A DNA stretch of 64,000 bases, from assembly GCA_019054805.1 (NCBI GenBank), contig JAHQIY010000013.1, forward strand, positions 62,001-126,000. Reading direction: 5' to 3'. Positions 10,801 through 18,662 of the stretch are shown piece after piece. Position numbers and translations under genes: made by a program. The notes under the pieces were generated by a model that searched no databases, had not been told where the DNA came from, and worked only from the letters and a program-made list of their open reading frames with translations. The DNA is from Brachionus manjavacas (taxonomy: Eukaryota; Rotifera; Eurotatoria; Ploima; Brachionidae). Each line of letters opens with the position of its first letter. Position 1 is the stretch's first letter.

Positions 10801-12981
10801 TTTAACAAAGTTTGCGAAAGATTTATTAACAAAGATTTTGATTTGCGAGAAAAAGTAGTTAATCTTATAAAACTGAATGCCGAAGATGAGACAGCAAAGT
10901 CTTTCGAAAAAAAAAAAGAAAAAAGACCACAAGTTTTACTAATAGACGAAGTTGATGTCTTTTTTAATAAGGATTTTTTGGGCAATTTTTATATCCCTTT
11001 GGCAACACTCAAACACCAATGTATTACACAAGTGCTCAATAAAATTTGGCAAGAAAAGAATCAAATAGATTTGAAAAAATTAAAAGAAACAAATGAATTT
11101 AAAGAGTGCGAAAAAGTGTTTTCAAACTGGAAGGATTTGCTAAACGAATGCTTTAAAGATGTCCTAGCAGACCTGAAAACTTTTGAGTCACATAAATACA
11201 AAGTTACAAACGACAAAATTGCATACATGGAACACGATGTCCTCAAAACTAACATAGTTTTCGGCTACAGAACTCTTTTCGCCTACTTCAACGAGCATGA
11301 AAGCGGAAACATCAGCTCGAACAGTCTGAATGACAATGTTGGCCTTGGAATCCAGTGTGGAAAGTTTTCTTTTAGCGAAATTCCCAAACAATTCGATTTT
11401 ATAATCGGAGTTAGTGGGACATTGGAAAATTTGAGCCAAAGTCAATTAGATGTCATAAAAAAGTTGTACCAAATTGAAAAATTTACAAATATTCCTTCAA
11501 TTTATGGAAAAAGACAACTTGATTTTCGTAATGAATCGGATACAATAGTAGCAGCAAAAGATGATTATTTTATTAGAATAAAAGACGAATTGGAAAGAAG
11601 ACTAAGCGGGACTGTAAATCCCGAAGTGAAAAGAGCTGTTCTGATATTTTTTGAAAATTTCGAGACTTTGTCAGAATTTTATAAAAGCCCTCAAATGGAA
11701 GAATATGTTCTAGACGATAGAGTAAATATCCTGAACGAAGACGTAGGCATGAACGAAAGAAAATACTTTATAAAAAAGGCAACCACAAACGAAAGAATAA
11801 CACTTCTCACGCGGTCTTTTGGTCGCGGGATTGACTTTATTTGCAACAACAAGAGCATTCTCGACAATGGCGGAGTTCATGTTATTCAAACTTTTTTCTC
11901 TGAAGATCCATCCGAAGAAATTCAAATAAAAGGAAGAACTGCACGACAAGGTGAGAAAGGATCATTTAGCATGGTTCTAAACGAGGAACATTTGGAAAAA
12001 TTTTTCGGCACCTCTTTCAAAACTGAGCTGGAATCTTTGATTAACAATGCGTCAGTTTATAAAACAACAAACCAAAAACGAAAAGACTTTTTCAATAGAC
12101 ATACTCAAACAATACAAGAATCCATTAATCAGGCCCTCAGTGATCACAAAGAGGCCAAAAAATTTCAAGAAAATCTTCGTGAAGCAAAATTAAGCTTGGT
12201 AAAATCGTTTTTGATACGAAAAAATTTAGGCGCAATATCAATATCAAGGTCTAAAACAATAGTCTTGATGGATGCCACCGGCTCAATGGACCATTTGCTC
12301 AATCAAGTCAAAAACACCATTTGCACAATGTTCGATCGTGCAATTGGCATCCTAAACGAAAACGGCTTGGCATCTGATGCATTTGAAATTCAACTGGCAG
12401 TTTACAGGGATTACGATTCACTCGAGAAAGTTTTGGAAACTTCTGAATGGGAAAGAAATCCTTTAAATTTGCGCAATTTCATGGACAATATTAAAGCGAA
12501 TGGTGGCGCCGATTATCCAGAGGCGATTGAAATAGGCTTGTGGCATGTGAATCAAGAAGTAAAACGGTCCAAGTCAACAAATAGAGTTTCACAGGTTATA
12601 TTAATTGGTGACGCACCAGCTAAGTCCTTTGACTCAGTAATAAAATATAGAGAGAGGTTTGGAGGTGAGACCTTCTGGAGTAAGACAAAGTTTAGCGCGC
12701 CTACTTTTTACATTGATGAGTTGAACTTGCTAAAAGAAAGCGCAATACCAGTTCATACGTTTTATGTAAGTACGGGGGGTGCCGAGGAATGCTTTTCTCA
12801 AATGGCCAAGGAAACTGGTGGTGAGACTGGATTTTTGGATGTGAATTCCTCCAATGGTACAGACAAATTGATCGATTTGATAACTCCGCTAATTCTTGGA
12901 AATATTGAAACAATTAATGGCGAACCTGATAATAAATTGGTAAATGCATACACCAAAAAATATCCCAAGAGCTACACTTAA
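4843..12981 (+). CDS. Giant intronless GTPase / coiled-coil / SecA-like DEAD motor / vWA fusion protein
   Basis: One uninterrupted frame encodes 2,712 residues. Domains in order: (1) a P-loop GTPase fold, Walker A GKTGSGKS at 139-146, switch-II/G3 DTPG at 211-214 and a TKFS G4-like motif at 285-288, resembling AIG1/septin-like GTPases; (2) about 300-1880, helical, Lys/Glu/Asn-rich; (3) a SecA-type motor: HPAQ near 1889-1892, Walker A TGEGKS at 1930-1935, DEVD at 2035-2038, a SGTLEN motif, GRGID at 2327-2331 and QIKGRTARQG from 2361; (4) a vWA domain from about 2473 with MIDAS-like DATGS at 2477-2481 and a distal D2557 in GGADYPE. No signal peptide or membrane segment is evident. SecA is the ATPase of bacterial and plastid Sec translocation; what a cytosolic metazoan version does is unknown. 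The gene is AT-rich like its surroundings, so composition does not mark it as recent transfer or contamination. Possible roles are innate immunity or proteostasis; these are guesses. Confidence 0.9.
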   Translation: MSYVRINDDSYAANENQESAKSISPICSENILKDLIRKLDHNFSSYENNFDLLRKDFLELKNHLNNENNDFESWTECQQLLNNINSSIEEKNMRKLHRELIKLQKKLTLLDFEDLIDLMTKTEIAENTINGKDVVLLVGKTGSGKSTTLHCLAGSQFRKNDENDHYEPFDIQPNLENVRTSNSSNSETRFILPIDINLDRINRTGYITICDTPGFNDSAGAEVDIANSFGIIKAIKCSKSVKLVVLISSRSLGDRYDGIIEIAELISQMIPRIVDHLSSIVYIYTKFSSNDEIKRCIEEASRRDGLSDTIKDILDSMSDREQILIDPLNSDSAKKALKKIYDMNKIEDPDEVFQPITNSKAFSSLNEQTYFHERSINSALERLNFDLIMFRLGQLKRLEVYLKNVTLETTIVRIVEKLKKFFDDIYSKCWNCVTNWSNEDLNEFEQKEVKESMNFLKSSKVNKLISGYLSGEQDEEANYVKNLEDLIYAKSLSLFDKIKSCSFDETDDQIAYHCLKKLNILFLNFKWEAIEDLLKKSWQQVNCKIAENAQAVSSMLEEKIFDFEKIANFLNKCKNIYTIHKKLKTIDESNTIDPDYENVLLVVKKYFCKETEQILKTLTTKEKADKEIINLFLNSIFNLTAALNCSKLCILVEKSDLLEILDKLNDKACKKMEKSANVIFSIEENQELDTNIMDRIKLSLDEMELWLEITKNYDLFNQVKIKLSDFFVTMNSKLLGGKFDNFLHNAEEDVNFAKIKNYFELMQSAEWLDRIKENLYFELFKKFKMDLFKKLENYEKEYKSYTLDIYSFKSIPKINKIITSIKKCEPLASIFGEISDRINNINEDYRKNLDETLNKVNIELNTNNDLNYGFMELASQFLEELISNRLESQDTTRYEIIKKEIKHTLMNKFEDAKLNFVNSFRELKDLSFVENVEDILDDRCNKMLELFKKFLQVKKRYPTIYEHSDDIVEAWKNNLISYHSELSGMTDILRQNQQEREIDMKILICKKLSSFDCYLNTENQNLFYNLSIKFRNESLNEITLLKLNIKKSIENKKFSQLERELLLLNNFSVNQSILNEIRSDISSVVEDTIADIEFSERKINKELNYEDFEDLFKKIKLLEQAFKCLYKNNSKNFVDSNFDKVIDKEVAKKIEDTFQSIKNNFRVKLEEFLKNLERAITLNIFNEAESLCEKFERIKSFFIDGVFFDDSLRKRYSAIEDSLKNRTNELIREYENIDIEQYKNNFNLKNVLEELEKISNKKGGYMNAYNSLSSLIIARIRQYLQTNEDVSLEKRISFVESLDLYLTKSINEQTRLELNERKKELQIKKDDFENELKGFIDEDDVGGICNLLNQDFAFKCDFIEVKKKDVHQFFQKKIDHIKSELERNNVQEAFVKLIEIKDYFNHAKNEVTDSFAERFYKRLRQLIEIFGLKYDDNDKNYFQHFSTINKNDLKSLFLFYKYLNDTALESIFRNSSMRDEIKMLIDRIEQLFEKNHQNANKSLEMLDFEQTLISLKFSVDFCIIEQIAAHNSTISKSIISNKEFKSLVLNRLKIACENLSRINLLNQKETKYEKDRHLFFNQIKKEFMFVKNAFESSEFKKIINTEISITTKFENIEKNLIDCIKNIQNKALDMIEINDKIEKEALSEDDCDSLRLYCENLFSIENELSDCLSDDDVSLSKFEQNFLQKCCQIALKVYSKNFVIEESVCCLLCLKQISDNVAWIKEKIDSIIAESIRNFKAQNGGKNFLSLATHLSENEIGLFILGEYDIFKGELIRVMKEKTNKHGIDYILEGMDGNDLEKEKLRKRYNKFKEQYDQLIKVNLFSKTQTNKIDELVSETKLVCSSHMLNVELINQIPSLVAHIFAVWTLKNIHYYKEMEGVSNQDFYLLQPHPAQVIAIFRLLGIGYTPGLVQKVTKLTWFEQLPKNLVQVNTGEGKSVILAVTSIVLGLAGFDVSCACYSEYLSERDYEEFKEMFELFRLEKKIFYGTFNKVCERFINKDFDLREKVVNLIKLNAEDETAKSFEKKKEKRPQVLLIDEVDVFFNKDFLGNFYIPLATLKHQCITQVLNKIWQEKNQIDLKKLKETNEFKECEKVFSNWKDLLNECFKDVLADLKTFESHKYKVTNDKIAYMEHDVLKTNIVFGYRTLFAYFNEHESGNISSNSLNDNVGLGIQCGKFSFSEIPKQFDFIIGVSGTLENLSQSQLDVIKKLYQIEKFTNIPSIYGKRQLDFRNESDTIVAAKDDYFIRIKDELERRLSGTVNPEVKRAVLIFFENFETLSEFYKSPQMEEYVLDDRVNILNEDVGMNERKYFIKKATTNERITLLTRSFGRGIDFICNNKSILDNGGVHVIQTFFSEDPSEEIQIKGRTARQGEKGSFSMVLNEEHLEKFFGTSFKTELESLINNASVYKTTNQKRKDFFNRHTQTIQESINQALSDHKEAKKFQENLREAKLSLVKSFLIRKNLGAISISRSKTIVLMDATGSMDHLLNQVKNTICTMFDRAIGILNENGLASDAFEIQLAVYRDYDSLEKVLETSEWERNPLNLRNFMDNIKANGGADYPEAIEIGLWHVNQEVKRSKSTNRVSQVILIGDAPAKSFDSVIKYRERFGGETFWSKTKFSAPTFYIDELNLLKESAIPVHTFYVSTGGAEECFSQMAKETGGETGFLDVNSSNGTDKLIDLITPLILGNIETINGEPDNKLVNAYTKKYPKSYT

Positions 12982-13048
12982 AATAAATGAATTGGATGTT
13001 GCAAAACTATTTTAAATTATTTATAAAGAAAATTTTAATTTTTTGGAA

Positions 13049-13054
13049 AATAAA
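13049..13054 (+). promoter_or_regulatory. Candidate polyadenylation signal of the GTPase-SecA-vWA gene
   Basis: AATAAA lies 68 nt after the stop codon. It is the most plausible poly(A) signal because a T-rich and then TG-containing stretch follows. Confidence 0.45.
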
Positions 13055-13078
13055 GATTAATTTGCTTGTCTTGAACTA

Positions 13079-13357
13079 GTCTTTTTCTAATTATGCTTTG
13101 AAAACATTTTTTGACTCAGCATCGAAACAAAAACAGTCCATATTCCATATTTTGAAAACATTTAACTTTTCACCTGGCGAGTTTGACTATGTTCACTCTA
13201 TGAAAGTAAGTCAGGCGACAATTTCTCAGACAAAGAATACTTTATTGTATATTATTCACCACCCAACGTATCCGAAATTCCTTGCTCATCTACATCTACA
13301 AAACAGTTAAAAAATCATAAATTTTACTGGAAAAAAAATTCTATGTCTGGAATTTAA
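13079..13357 (+). pseudogene. Unidentified gene fragment, split by a frameshift
   Basis: From about 13079, just after an acceptor-like CTAG, one frame reads protein-like sequence (SASKQKQSIFHILKTFNF, then SPGEFDYVH). Near 13195 the protein-like reading moves to another frame (SGDNFSDKEYFIVYYSPPNV) and ends at TAA 13355-13357. Together they look like one decayed coding block of about 90 residues. A GTAAGT donor overlaps the switch point, so splicing rather than a frameshift is also possible. I recognise no family. It sits between the SecA-like gene and a LINE-A insertion and could be a truncated final exon or a repeat fragment. Confidence 0.3.
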
Positions 13358-13403
13358 AAAATGATTCAAAGCGATGTTCTGATTAGATTATATATTTGTT
13401 TTA

Positions 13404-13459
13404 TTGTATATCTGTACCGAGCTAAAAATGAGGAGCAATAGCTCGGTACAGATATACAA
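13404..13459. repeat. Perfect 21-bp inverted repeat built from two opposed LINE-A 3' ends
   Basis: Arms at 13404-13424 and 13439-13459 are exact reverse complements around a 14-nt spacer. Each arm carries the motif CTGTACCGAGCTA or its complement. The same motif marks the LINE-A 3' end at 16555-16567 and occurs inverted at 41646-41658 (one mismatch) and 42893-42905. Confidence 0.85.
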
Positions 13460-13629
13460 GAGGACGATATGAATTATGTCAAGAAGCAAGTGATAGATCA
13501 AAGCGTGAATACAAAAATTCTAATGTTTGTTCTAAATGAGAAAGTTCTGAATGCAAAGAAACACCTTGAAAATTAACACTGTAATTTGTAAAAATGCATC
13601 CTTGCAATTGATTTTTTGTCATTTCTTCT

Positions 13630-13802
13630 TATCTTTTTTGTTCCTGTATATATAAATGACATACCCAAAAGAAGCAAAAAAAATAACGAATAGTCTCTGC
13701 TTTTCGCAGATAATCTAGTTACATTCTTCATTTAAAAAAAAAATGGAACCTAGAAAATAAGATAAATAAATACACCAACGAACTAGAACAATGGGTTATT
13801 AA
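13630..13802 (+). mobile_element. LINE-A, 5' segment, upstream of the LINE-B insertion
   Basis: The frame reads YINDIPKRSKK then SLLFADNLVTFF: a reverse-transcriptase block with the catalytic FADD changed to FADN. Bases 13742-13802 match 42025-42085 almost exactly (the stretch containing CACCAACGAACTAGAACAATG). The element breaks off at TTATTAA (13796-13802) and resumes at 16289 beyond LINE-B. Confidence 0.8.
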
Positions 13803-16288
13803 CCTGTGTGCCCCGAGCAAGGAATCGTCCTAACCCAAAGTGGTTCAACGCCAATATTAAGCAGCTCACCAAGAAAAAATACATACTCCACTGCCGGATT
13901 AGGTCAGCACCCCGCAACTCTGAGCTAAAAGCTCTCTATGTCACGGTGTGCAAACAAGTTAAGACAGCAGTGCGCAACGCAATCTTTAAGTACGAAGCAT
14001 CGATTGTCAGGGCCTGTAAGAGTCAGCCTAAGCTGCTTTATAACTATATTAACAGCCAGAAGCAGTGCAGAGACACGATCAAATGCCTCAATGATAGCGA
14101 CGGTGTCCCCCACACAGACGGAGGTAGAATAGCCAATATTCTCAACAAGCAATTCGGCAACGTCTTCATCGCCCGCCTCCCCCCTGCCATAGCCCTACAG
14201 CCAACTCGTACACCGCAGATCGAGGTTGACACTGCAATCTTCTCACCTTCCAACATCCTCAAATATATCGATCGCTTGAACCCAACGAAATCGCCCGGCA
14301 TGGACCGTATTCACCCTCTTGTCGTCAAGAAATGTGCCAGTGCCTTTTCAGAGGCGTTCAGCGTCATTTTCTGCCAATCCTTTGCAAGCGGTTAAGTTCC
14401 GGATGCCTGGAGACTCGCGCAAATCACCTCTATCTTCAAGACAGGAAGCAGAAGCTCTCCAGGTAACTACACACCTATCTCTCTAACTTCGGTGCCTTGT
14501 AAGTTGATGTAGCTTGTGAGAGATGTCATGTTAGAGCACCTCTACAGCAACAATATCATCGCTTCTGAACAGCACGGCTTTGTCATGAGGAAGTCAGTTG
14601 TCACAAATCTTCTAGAGACGGTGGACCGCATTAGTGATGGCATCGACAACGGGTTTCATACCCTCGTAGTGTTCCTCGACTTTGCCAAAGCCTTCCACCG
14701 AGTTTGTCACTCTTCTCTCAGAATCAAGTTGATCAAATATGGCTTCTTAAAGATTGGGTCAGCGACTTCTTGTCCGATAGACAGCAGCGAGTAATGATTG
14801 GGAAGCACAAACGGACTGGATTGATGTGACAAGTGGTGTCCCCCAAGGCAGTGTTCTAGGACCTCTCCTCTTTATCATCTACATTAACGACATGCCTGAA
14901 GCGGTTAGCCATCTCGTTAAGTTATTTGCGGATGACAGTAAGCTAATCGCCACAGTTCGAAATAACAACGACCTCAACGCACTCATGGAATGGTCGATCA
15001 CATGGCGCATGCTCTTTAACGTCGACAAATATAAGGTGATGGACTTCAGCAGAACCAACGGTAATCAAATCAATTCGGAACTTGTCATGGGTGATTCCAA
15101 AGGAAGCAGCACCCTGAAATATGTCGAAACCGAAAAAGACCTCGGAGTCACCCTCTCACGTAACCTGAAATTCTCCACCCACATTAGAATCCAGGCTAAC
15201 AAGGCTACCGCCATCCTCGGACAGCTAAAGAGAACATTCAGGTACTGGACCATCGATACGTGCAGAATCCTCTACTGTGCCTTCGTCAGACCCCACCTTG
15301 AGTACGCTGCAACAGTTTGGTCTCCTCACAGCAAAAAGGACATCAAAATCCTCGAATCTGTGCAACGGAGGGCCACAAAGCTAGTGAGCAGATACAAGAA
15401 CTGGAGCTATGCTGATCGCCTCGCTGTATTAGGACTCACGACACTTCAGGAGCGCCGTTTGAGAGGAGACATGATCCAACTGTTCAAATTCTACCGCGGA
15501 TTCAACGCTGTATGCTGGGTGAAACCTATGGAACACTGCAACTCTCTCTCGCAAGCAGGACCAGCTGGTAATATTAGTATTAGGGGACACAGGAGAAGAC
15601 TTTCTGGCCAAGTCACGACCAAATGTCAGCAGCGAGCAAACTTCTTCACCAACAGGGTCATCAACGAGTGGAACGCTTTGCCCCCGCCAGTTACTGAATC
15701 GACCTCGGTTAACCAATTCAAGAACCACTAGGATGCCTATAAGTCGGCCTGTACTTCATAACTGGTTAACGTCTAACCTTTCTTTTTATACATTCTTGTA
15801 ACTATATATTAGAAATTTCCTATCTTTAATTAAAATTTGTAAATTTAATTAAATGTTAAAAAAAAAAAAAAGAAAAAAAAAATAAATGCTGTAACACATG
15901 TAACAATCTATTACAATTTAAGTCTTCTTAACTTTCATTTATTTAGCTTTTTATTTTTTTTTTTTTTTTTTTTTTTTTTAATCATATAACCAATAATCAA
16001 TTGTAACTAACCTATTTATTTAATTAATCATCTCTTAGTTTTTTATACTATTGAACCATTATTTAATTCATTTTTTATTTATTTCTTATGAATGACTAAT
16101 TTTTTGAATTGCTTTTAATCTACTTAATCACATTAATCTGTATAATCTCTCGTATTCGTCTTGTACCTCAGTTTCGTCTCTGTTACTTTCATTGTAGTTC
16201 CTTAATTTATCTCTCGATTTTTGCGCAATTAGCTACCATAGATGGCTTCCGAGTAAGTCATCTCCGCAAGCTCGCTTTCTGTAGCTTT
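13803..16288 (+). mobile_element. LINE-B, CR1/Jockey-like retrotransposon nested in LINE-A
   Basis: This 2.5-kb GC-richer insertion is flanked by the 7-bp duplication TTATTAA (13796-13802 and 16289-16295), and the LINE-A sequence on both sides joins perfectly if it is removed. It is 5'-truncated inside the pol ORF. After the ORF a long AT-rich 3' region (15762-16288) contains an A-rich tract near 15855-15882 and a poly-T run near 15953-15979. The 3' end reads GTAGCTTTTT just before the duplicated target. Confidence 0.85.
13808..15761 (+). pseudogene. LINE-B reverse transcriptase, defective
   Basis: The C-terminal two thirds of a CR1/Jockey-group pol can be read. Blocks seen are NPTKSPGMDRIHP, DFAKAFHRVCH, SGVPQGSVLGPLLFIIYIND, the catalytic FADDSK near 14927-14944, and the C-terminal NRVINEWNALPPPV. 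The frame is broken by TAA at 14393-14395, TAG near 14510, a frameshift near 14750, a frameshift near 14820, and TAG at 15729-15731 where the family usually has Trp; the ancestral frame would end at TAA 15759-15761. No endonuclease domain is present because of 5' truncation. The copy is dead but only moderately decayed, so the insertion is younger than its LINE-A host. Confidence 0.85.
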
Positions 16289-16580
16289 TTATTAATTGGA
16301 AAATGAAGATATCAGTTGAAAAGTCGTGTTCAGTGGTCTTCTCTAAGTACAAAAAAAAGAGTGATAATCTTAACTTTAAAATTTACAAAGAACACTAGAA
16401 AATTTATATAAATCTTTAGTCGGATCAATTTTAGACTATTTCAATATATCTTCTTAAATTTTACCTTTTTTAGCTTATTTATTAACTTTAATTTTATTCT
16501 TTATTTTGATTTTGATTTTATTTTATTTTTTTCTAATTTATTCTGAAGGAGCCTTAGCTCGGTACAGAAAACAAATAAAT
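16289..16580 (+). mobile_element. LINE-A, 3' segment, downstream of the LINE-B insertion
   Basis: GGAAAATGAAGATATCAGTT resumes the LINE-A sequence seen intact at 42087. Internal deletions follow: the copy jumps from the block containing AACTTTAAAATTTA to one containing TAGTCGGATCAATTTTAGAC, then to 3' UTR. It ends with TAGCTCGGTACAG at 16555-16567 and an A-rich tail. Confidence 0.8.
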
Positions 16581-16978
16581 AAAAAAAAATAATAATGCCG
16601 ATATAGCAAAAAAAGTATATCAAAGGAATGGTCGAAATGCACCATATATGATAGAGGCATAGTACCTTATGTTCAAAAGTACCTTATCGATGTAATCGAA
16701 AAAAAAAAGTGATAAACAATACAGTACAAAGATGTGTCTTCTATATCGTTACAATAACCTGAACTTTTTCCCTTAATTTATGGATGAATTTCTAGCAATG
16801 AGCTAACGAATCGAATGAAATTAAAATTAAAGATGATTTAAATCAAATTTCTGATGCTGAATTTAAGCCTTACCGATCTGGAAAACTCGGGACTTTTGAT
16901 CATTCTGTAAAGTCATTTAATATATGGTGTCTTGATAGAGAAAATTGTTTTAGTGGTTAAATTTAAACTGTATAATGG

Positions 16979-17113
16979 ATAAGATTACATTATTTTACTT
17001 AATTTTGCGTCAAAAAATGTAAGGTTAAATAATATTAAATCATTTGTAAGAAAATGCAAGTAAATGCTTGTTTGTAAGAAAATGCAAGATAACATAATCT
17101 TACGTAATTTTCC
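16979..17113. repeat. Small repeat cluster with an 18-bp direct repeat and inverted ends
   Basis: The 18-mer TTTGTAAGAAAATGCAAG occurs at 17043-17060 and 17071-17088. It is flanked by imperfect inverted sequence, TAAGATTACATTAT on the left and the complement of TAAGATTATGTTAT on the right, so it may be a very small MITE. Confidence 0.45.
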
Positions 17114-17509
17114 GTAATATTACACCAGTTAAAGAAAAATTTGTCGAAAACGCTTACGGCAAAAAAAAACTGAATTTTAAAGAAAAACGAGTAGAATTAA
17201 TAAAAAAATTTGAATTTTTTTAAAACAATTTTTGAATAAAAAAAACATTGCACTTTAATACTTTTTTTAATAATTCTTGTGATTCTCAATAATAATTTAA
17301 ATGTACTCATTTTTAATTTCTTTTATAACAATTTTGAAAAAAATGAATACCCAAAAAAAATTCAATTTTAACATCCAAAAAAGCTTAGTGACTGGGAAAA
17401 TTTTTCTAACAAAGATAAAAAATTTAAAGCTAAAAATACATATATTTTGTGATATATTGTTATTTTGTAGTATTTTTTTCAATTAAAAAATATTGAAAAA
17501 ATTTTTATA

Positions 17510-17882
17510 AATTTTGGTTTTGTGAAGTTTTTTACAAAATGATAAGACGAACTGAAAAAAATGTAAAAAAATTGAATTGCTTTTTAAAAGCTTAAACTTA
17601 GTTCTCTGAATGCAACATCCAAAGTTGCATCTAATATCAAGGTTTGCTTAATTTGCAGAGTTTAGCAGAAATTTAATTTCAATTTAATCGAGCGAAGTGC
17701 ATTTTTCAGAGATTTTGCACATCATTAGCAGACTTTTACAGTTGATTCAACTCTGAATGATGCACCATGCTGCATTCACAGAACTAATTTTAAACTCTTA
17801 GAAAAAATTTTAATCAATTTTTTTACATTTTTTTGCAGTTCATATTATCATTTTGTACCAAATTTCACAGAACCAAAAATTT
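17510..17882. mobile_element. Fold-back MITE with long terminal inverted repeats
   Basis: The left arm (17510 to about 17625) and right arm (about 17757 to 17882) are inverted copies over about 115 bp. Paired blocks include ACAAAATGATAA, AAATGTAAAAAAATTGA, and TTAGTTCTCTGAATGCAACA against TTAGTTCTGTGAATGCAGCA. The core is about 130 bp and has no coding capacity. Whole-element hairpin potential with no ORF is typical of a non-autonomous DNA transposon. The target duplication is not clear. Confidence 0.8.
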
Positions 17883-18654
17883 TTTATCTCGTACTTCTTG
17901 AGATTAGACTAGACTTTTTTATTGACTTGTTAGATGACTTGTAACTTTTCTAAAACTGGGTATTAAAATTTTGCTTATTCGGTTTTTATTTTTTTTATTA
18001 TTAGATGATGCGTTTGAAATGTATCAATTAACTCTTAATTTTTAATTTTTCAAAATCATTGCTATCATCTTTAGGTAAAGAAATATTTTATACGCTTTAT
18101 TTTTACAAAAATTCTACCAAAAATTTACAATGAAAAATTCCATTAAAAATTTTCTTAATTAACAATTTTGATACCTTTCAATTTGATATTAAATTTTTTC
18201 ATCCACCTCATTATTCAATGAAGCAAATGATTCAAAAATCTACATAAATTCTTTGGCCAAATATTTCATCAAAGACAAAATTTAGATGTTAATTTTTTTT
18301 CAACTAAATAAAGTATTTATTAGACTAGTTTTTGAAAGCTTCTCAAAAGCTTAGAAAGTTCTTTTTTTTTTAATTATTAAATTATTCATAAGACATTCAG
18401 ATAGATGAAAAATTGCAACTTGCCAGACCTCGTGACTTGAACCAATGTGCAGCCTGCTTTATGCTTTACCATGATGCAAATTAGATTTGGAACACTTTTT
18501 TATCTTAATAGTGATTGACAAGTAAATGATAATATGCAATTTAAAAAATTTGCCTACTTAAATATTTAAAACTAAGCAATTATTTAAATCTTTCATGGTT
18601 TCACCTAGCATTAGAAAAACATCATTTAAAACCGGGCTTAGTTTACAACGATTG

Positions 18655-18662
18655 TGACGTCA
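18655..18662. promoter_or_regulatory. Perfect CRE-like octamer TGACGTCA upstream of acetyl-CoA carboxylase
   Basis: The palindrome TGACGTCA, a consensus CREB/ATF site, lies 518 bp before the acetyl-CoA carboxylase ATG in otherwise AT-rich DNA. Function is inferred only from the motif. Confidence 0.3.

Noticed and set aside
4843-12981. Bacterial contamination as the source of the SecA-like gene
   Set aside because: It lies between LINE relics and eukaryotic genes on the same contig, has the host's AT-rich composition, and encodes domains (vWA plus AIG1-like GTPase) not joined to bacterial SecA to my knowledge. Read-level proof is not available here.
16109-16306. 65-codon ORF in the LINE-B 3' region
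   Set aside because: It crosses the LINE-B/LINE-A junction and has no recognised motif.
17297-17486. Overlapping 61-codon ORFs on both strands
   Set aside because: Low-complexity AT-rich translation with no conserved sequence.
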